From Lachnospiraceae bacterium (GTDB taxonomy: Bacteria; Bacillota; Clostridia; Lachnospirales; Lachnospiraceae), in assembly GCA_014804425.1 (NCBI GenBank), contig JAAUZV010000007.1:127969-191968 (forward strand): a stretch of DNA of 64,000 nucleotides, in the 5' to 3' direction. This document shows positions 62,558 to 64,000 of the stretch, piece by piece. The notes beneath the pieces were generated by a model. The model was given only the letters and a program-made list of their open reading frames with translations. It ran no database searches and had not been told where the DNA came from. A program made the translations under genes and the position numbers. How positions within the stretch are numbered: position 1 is the stretch's first letter; each line of letters starts with the position of its first letter.

Positions 62558-64000
62558 ATGAAAAAGATGTTAAAGAAGATCACAGTGTTGACATTAGCCT
62601 GCGTTATGCTGATGTCCACTGTTGCAGGCTGCGGCGGGAAAGGGAAGGATAAACCGGTCACGCTCACGATTTATTCCCAGCTTGCAAATTTTTCCGGCGA
62701 ACAGACCGGATGGTCAGCACAGATCTACTTAGAGAAGTTTAATGTCATTGTCAATGTTGTGCCTGATCAGGACGGTGTGTTCGAGACGCGTATGGAGAGC
62801 GGCAACTTAGGAGATATCATTGTATTTGGCTCTGTCGGCGGCGACTATCAGAATGCGGTCAATGCCGGACTGCTCTATGATTGGGAGGCGGACGATCTGC
62901 TTCATGAGTATGGTCCTTATATTGAGGAACACTGCCAGAACGCATTAGAGACGAATCGCAATATGAACGGCGGAACCATTTATGGGATCGGCCATAACCT
63001 TGCGACTTCCACAGAGGATATTGACAAGTTCATTTACACATGGGATTTACGCTGGGATCTGTATAAAGAGCTTGGCTATCCGGAGTTCCATACGCTGGAT
63101 GATCTGGTAGAGGTTCTTACGGCGATGAAGGAGCTTGCACCGACTGACGATAACGGCAAGGAGACGTATGCGATCGGTCTTTGGCCGGATTGGGACGGAA
63201 CGATGGTTATGTATGTAAAATCCATGGCAAGTGCGTACTATGGTTATGAGGGCGACTTCCAGCTGGGTCTTTACAACCAGGAGAACGGTGAGTTTTATGG
63301 TGCGTTGGAGGAAGGCGGTCCGTATATGACCTGCTTAAAATTCTTCAATAAATTAAATCAGAGAGGTCTGATCGATCCGAACTCGATGACGAATACCTAT
63401 GAGGAAATGAAACAGAAGCTGCTTGCAAGCGGATATTTCATGTCCATTTTCGATTACAGCGGAAGCATGATCTACAATGAGAATCATGTTGAGGACAACA
63501 GACAGATGCTCCCGTGTGCGCCGCTTGACGCCAGACCGATCGTATCCGGCTTGAGCACGCTCGGAGGCAACAGAGTATGGGCGATCGGTGCGAATACGGA
63601 GTATCCCGAGTTATGTATGGAGATCATTAACTGGTTTTACACGCCGGAAGGAACGATGACCTATAACTATGGACCGCAGGGACTTTGCTGGGACTATGAT
63701 GAGGATGGTCATCCCTACTTTACCGAGTTTGGCGAGCAGGCATATTTGGATCGCGAGACGATGATGATCGGCGATTATGAGGGAACCGGTACATTTAATG
63801 ACGGTGCGTTTGCATTCAATAATACGACATGGACGCTGAGTGCGGAGAACCTGGATTCGAACGGTGATAAATATGATTATCAGACATGGCCGTCTTATCA
63901 GATTCCGGCAAAATCGGAAATTGAGCAGGATTGGAGAGATTATACCGGAGCGACTAACAAGCAGGAGTATATGGAAGGCAGAGGCATTTATTTAGTCACG
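62558..64000 (+). CDS. Lipoprotein solute-binding protein of the sugar ABC transporter (3' end cut)
   Basis: The first 481 codons of an extracellular binding protein, continuing past the window. Signal peptide with lipobox STVAGC (lipidated Cys25) and a body typical of family 1 extracellular sugar-binding proteins (TLTIYSQLANFSG; GDIIVFGSVGGDYQNAVNAGLLYDWEADDLL). The length already exceeds 480 residues, as in LplA-type proteins. AAAGGAGG lies seven bases before the ATG, 100 bp after the permease. It would capture the oligosaccharide for the two permeases. Confidence 0.93.
   Translation, partial: MKKMLKKITVLTLACVMLMSTVAGCGGKGKDKPVTLTIYSQLANFSGEQTGWSAQIYLEKFNVIVNVVPDQDGVFETRMESGNLGDIIVFGSVGGDYQNAVNAGLLYDWEADDLLHEYGPYIEEHCQNALETNRNMNGGTIYGIGHNLATSTEDIDKFIYTWDLRWDLYKELGYPEFHTLDDLVEVLTAMKELAPTDDNGKETYAIGLWPDWDGTMVMYVKSMASAYYGYEGDFQLGLYNQENGEFYGALEEGGPYMTCLKFFNKLNQRGLIDPNSMTNTYEEMKQKLLASGYFMSIFDYSGSMIYNENHVEDNRQMLPCAPLDARPIVSGLSTLGGNRVWAIGANTEYPELCMEIINWFYTPEGTMTYNYGPQGLCWDYDEDGHPYFTEFGEQAYLDRETMMIGDYEGTGTFNDGAFAFNNTTWTLSAENLDSNGDKYDYQTWPSYQIPAKSEIEQDWRDYTGATNKQEYMEGRGIYLVT

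Overview
The window is a chromosomal origin-of-replication neighbourhood from a Firmicute, most likely a Lachnospiraceae-like member of Clostridia. The gene order rpmH-rnpA-yidD-yidC-jag-mnmE on one side of an AT-rich gap, and dnaA-dnaN-S4-recF-gyrB-gyrA on the other, is the classic Firmicute oriC block. DnaA boxes lie both upstream of dnaA and between dnaA and dnaN. A DUF3881 gene behind serS, DUF4446 behind parB and the family-typical GyrA active-site region point to Lachnospiraceae. Genes to the left of about 24.6 kb mostly read leftward and genes to the right mostly read rightward, as expected for leading-strand genes on either side of an origin. No insertion sequence, prophage, CRISPR array or rRNA was seen; there is one tRNA, Arg-CCT.

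Left arm (0-15 kb), accessory modules. A leftward five-gene operon at 89-4529 encodes an ABC transporter, a zincin-like protein and a two-component system, and is preceded by a promoter with an 11-bp-period direct repeat. An M48 membrane protease follows. A rightward three-gene operon at 6.1-9.3 kb (radical SAM DNA-repair protein, unknown protein, uracil-glycosylase-like protein) has a textbook promoter with a LexA box just downstream, so it is very probably SOS-controlled. A leftward group at 9.4-15 kb holds a LytTR regulator, a LiaF-like membrane protein, an unlisted 40-codon aromatic/Arg-rich peptide gene and two fused ABC exporters. It looks like a self-contained peptide production/export/immunity locus and is the best candidate for an undescribed system.

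Core (15-29 kb): a DUF308 gene apparently sharing the gyrA transcript, gyrA, gyrB, recF, the S4 protein, dnaN, dnaA, oriC, rpmH, rnpA, yidD, yidC, jag and mnmE. The usual mnmE-mnmG-rsmG-parA-parB continuity is broken twice. Between mnmE and mnmG lie a 141-bp nested palindrome, two small membrane-protein genes and an AT-rich pair (secreted four-Cys protein plus a deaminase-fold-like protein). Between rsmG and parA lie an alpha/beta hydrolase lacking its catalytic His, a DegS/DegU-like two-component pair, an SGNH hydrolase and a DUF5104 lipoprotein. Two perfect parS sites and several degenerate ones sit just before parA.

Right arm (39-64 kb): parA, parB, DUF4446, an HD-GYP protein, serS, DUF3881, tRNA-Arg, a MATE exporter, a MoxR/DUF58/transglutaminase operon, tcdA, a DEDD exonuclease and a small conserved protein. 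Then comes a glycan-use locus: a leftward GH31 alpha-xylosidase, a divergent YesM-type sensor kinase, a tandem-repeat membrane-anchored surface protein, two LplB/LplC-type sugar permeases (the first with an unusual N-terminal membrane domain) and a lipoprotein solute-binding protein cut by the window end. Together these would capture, import and trim an oligosaccharide, probably one with terminal alpha-xylose.
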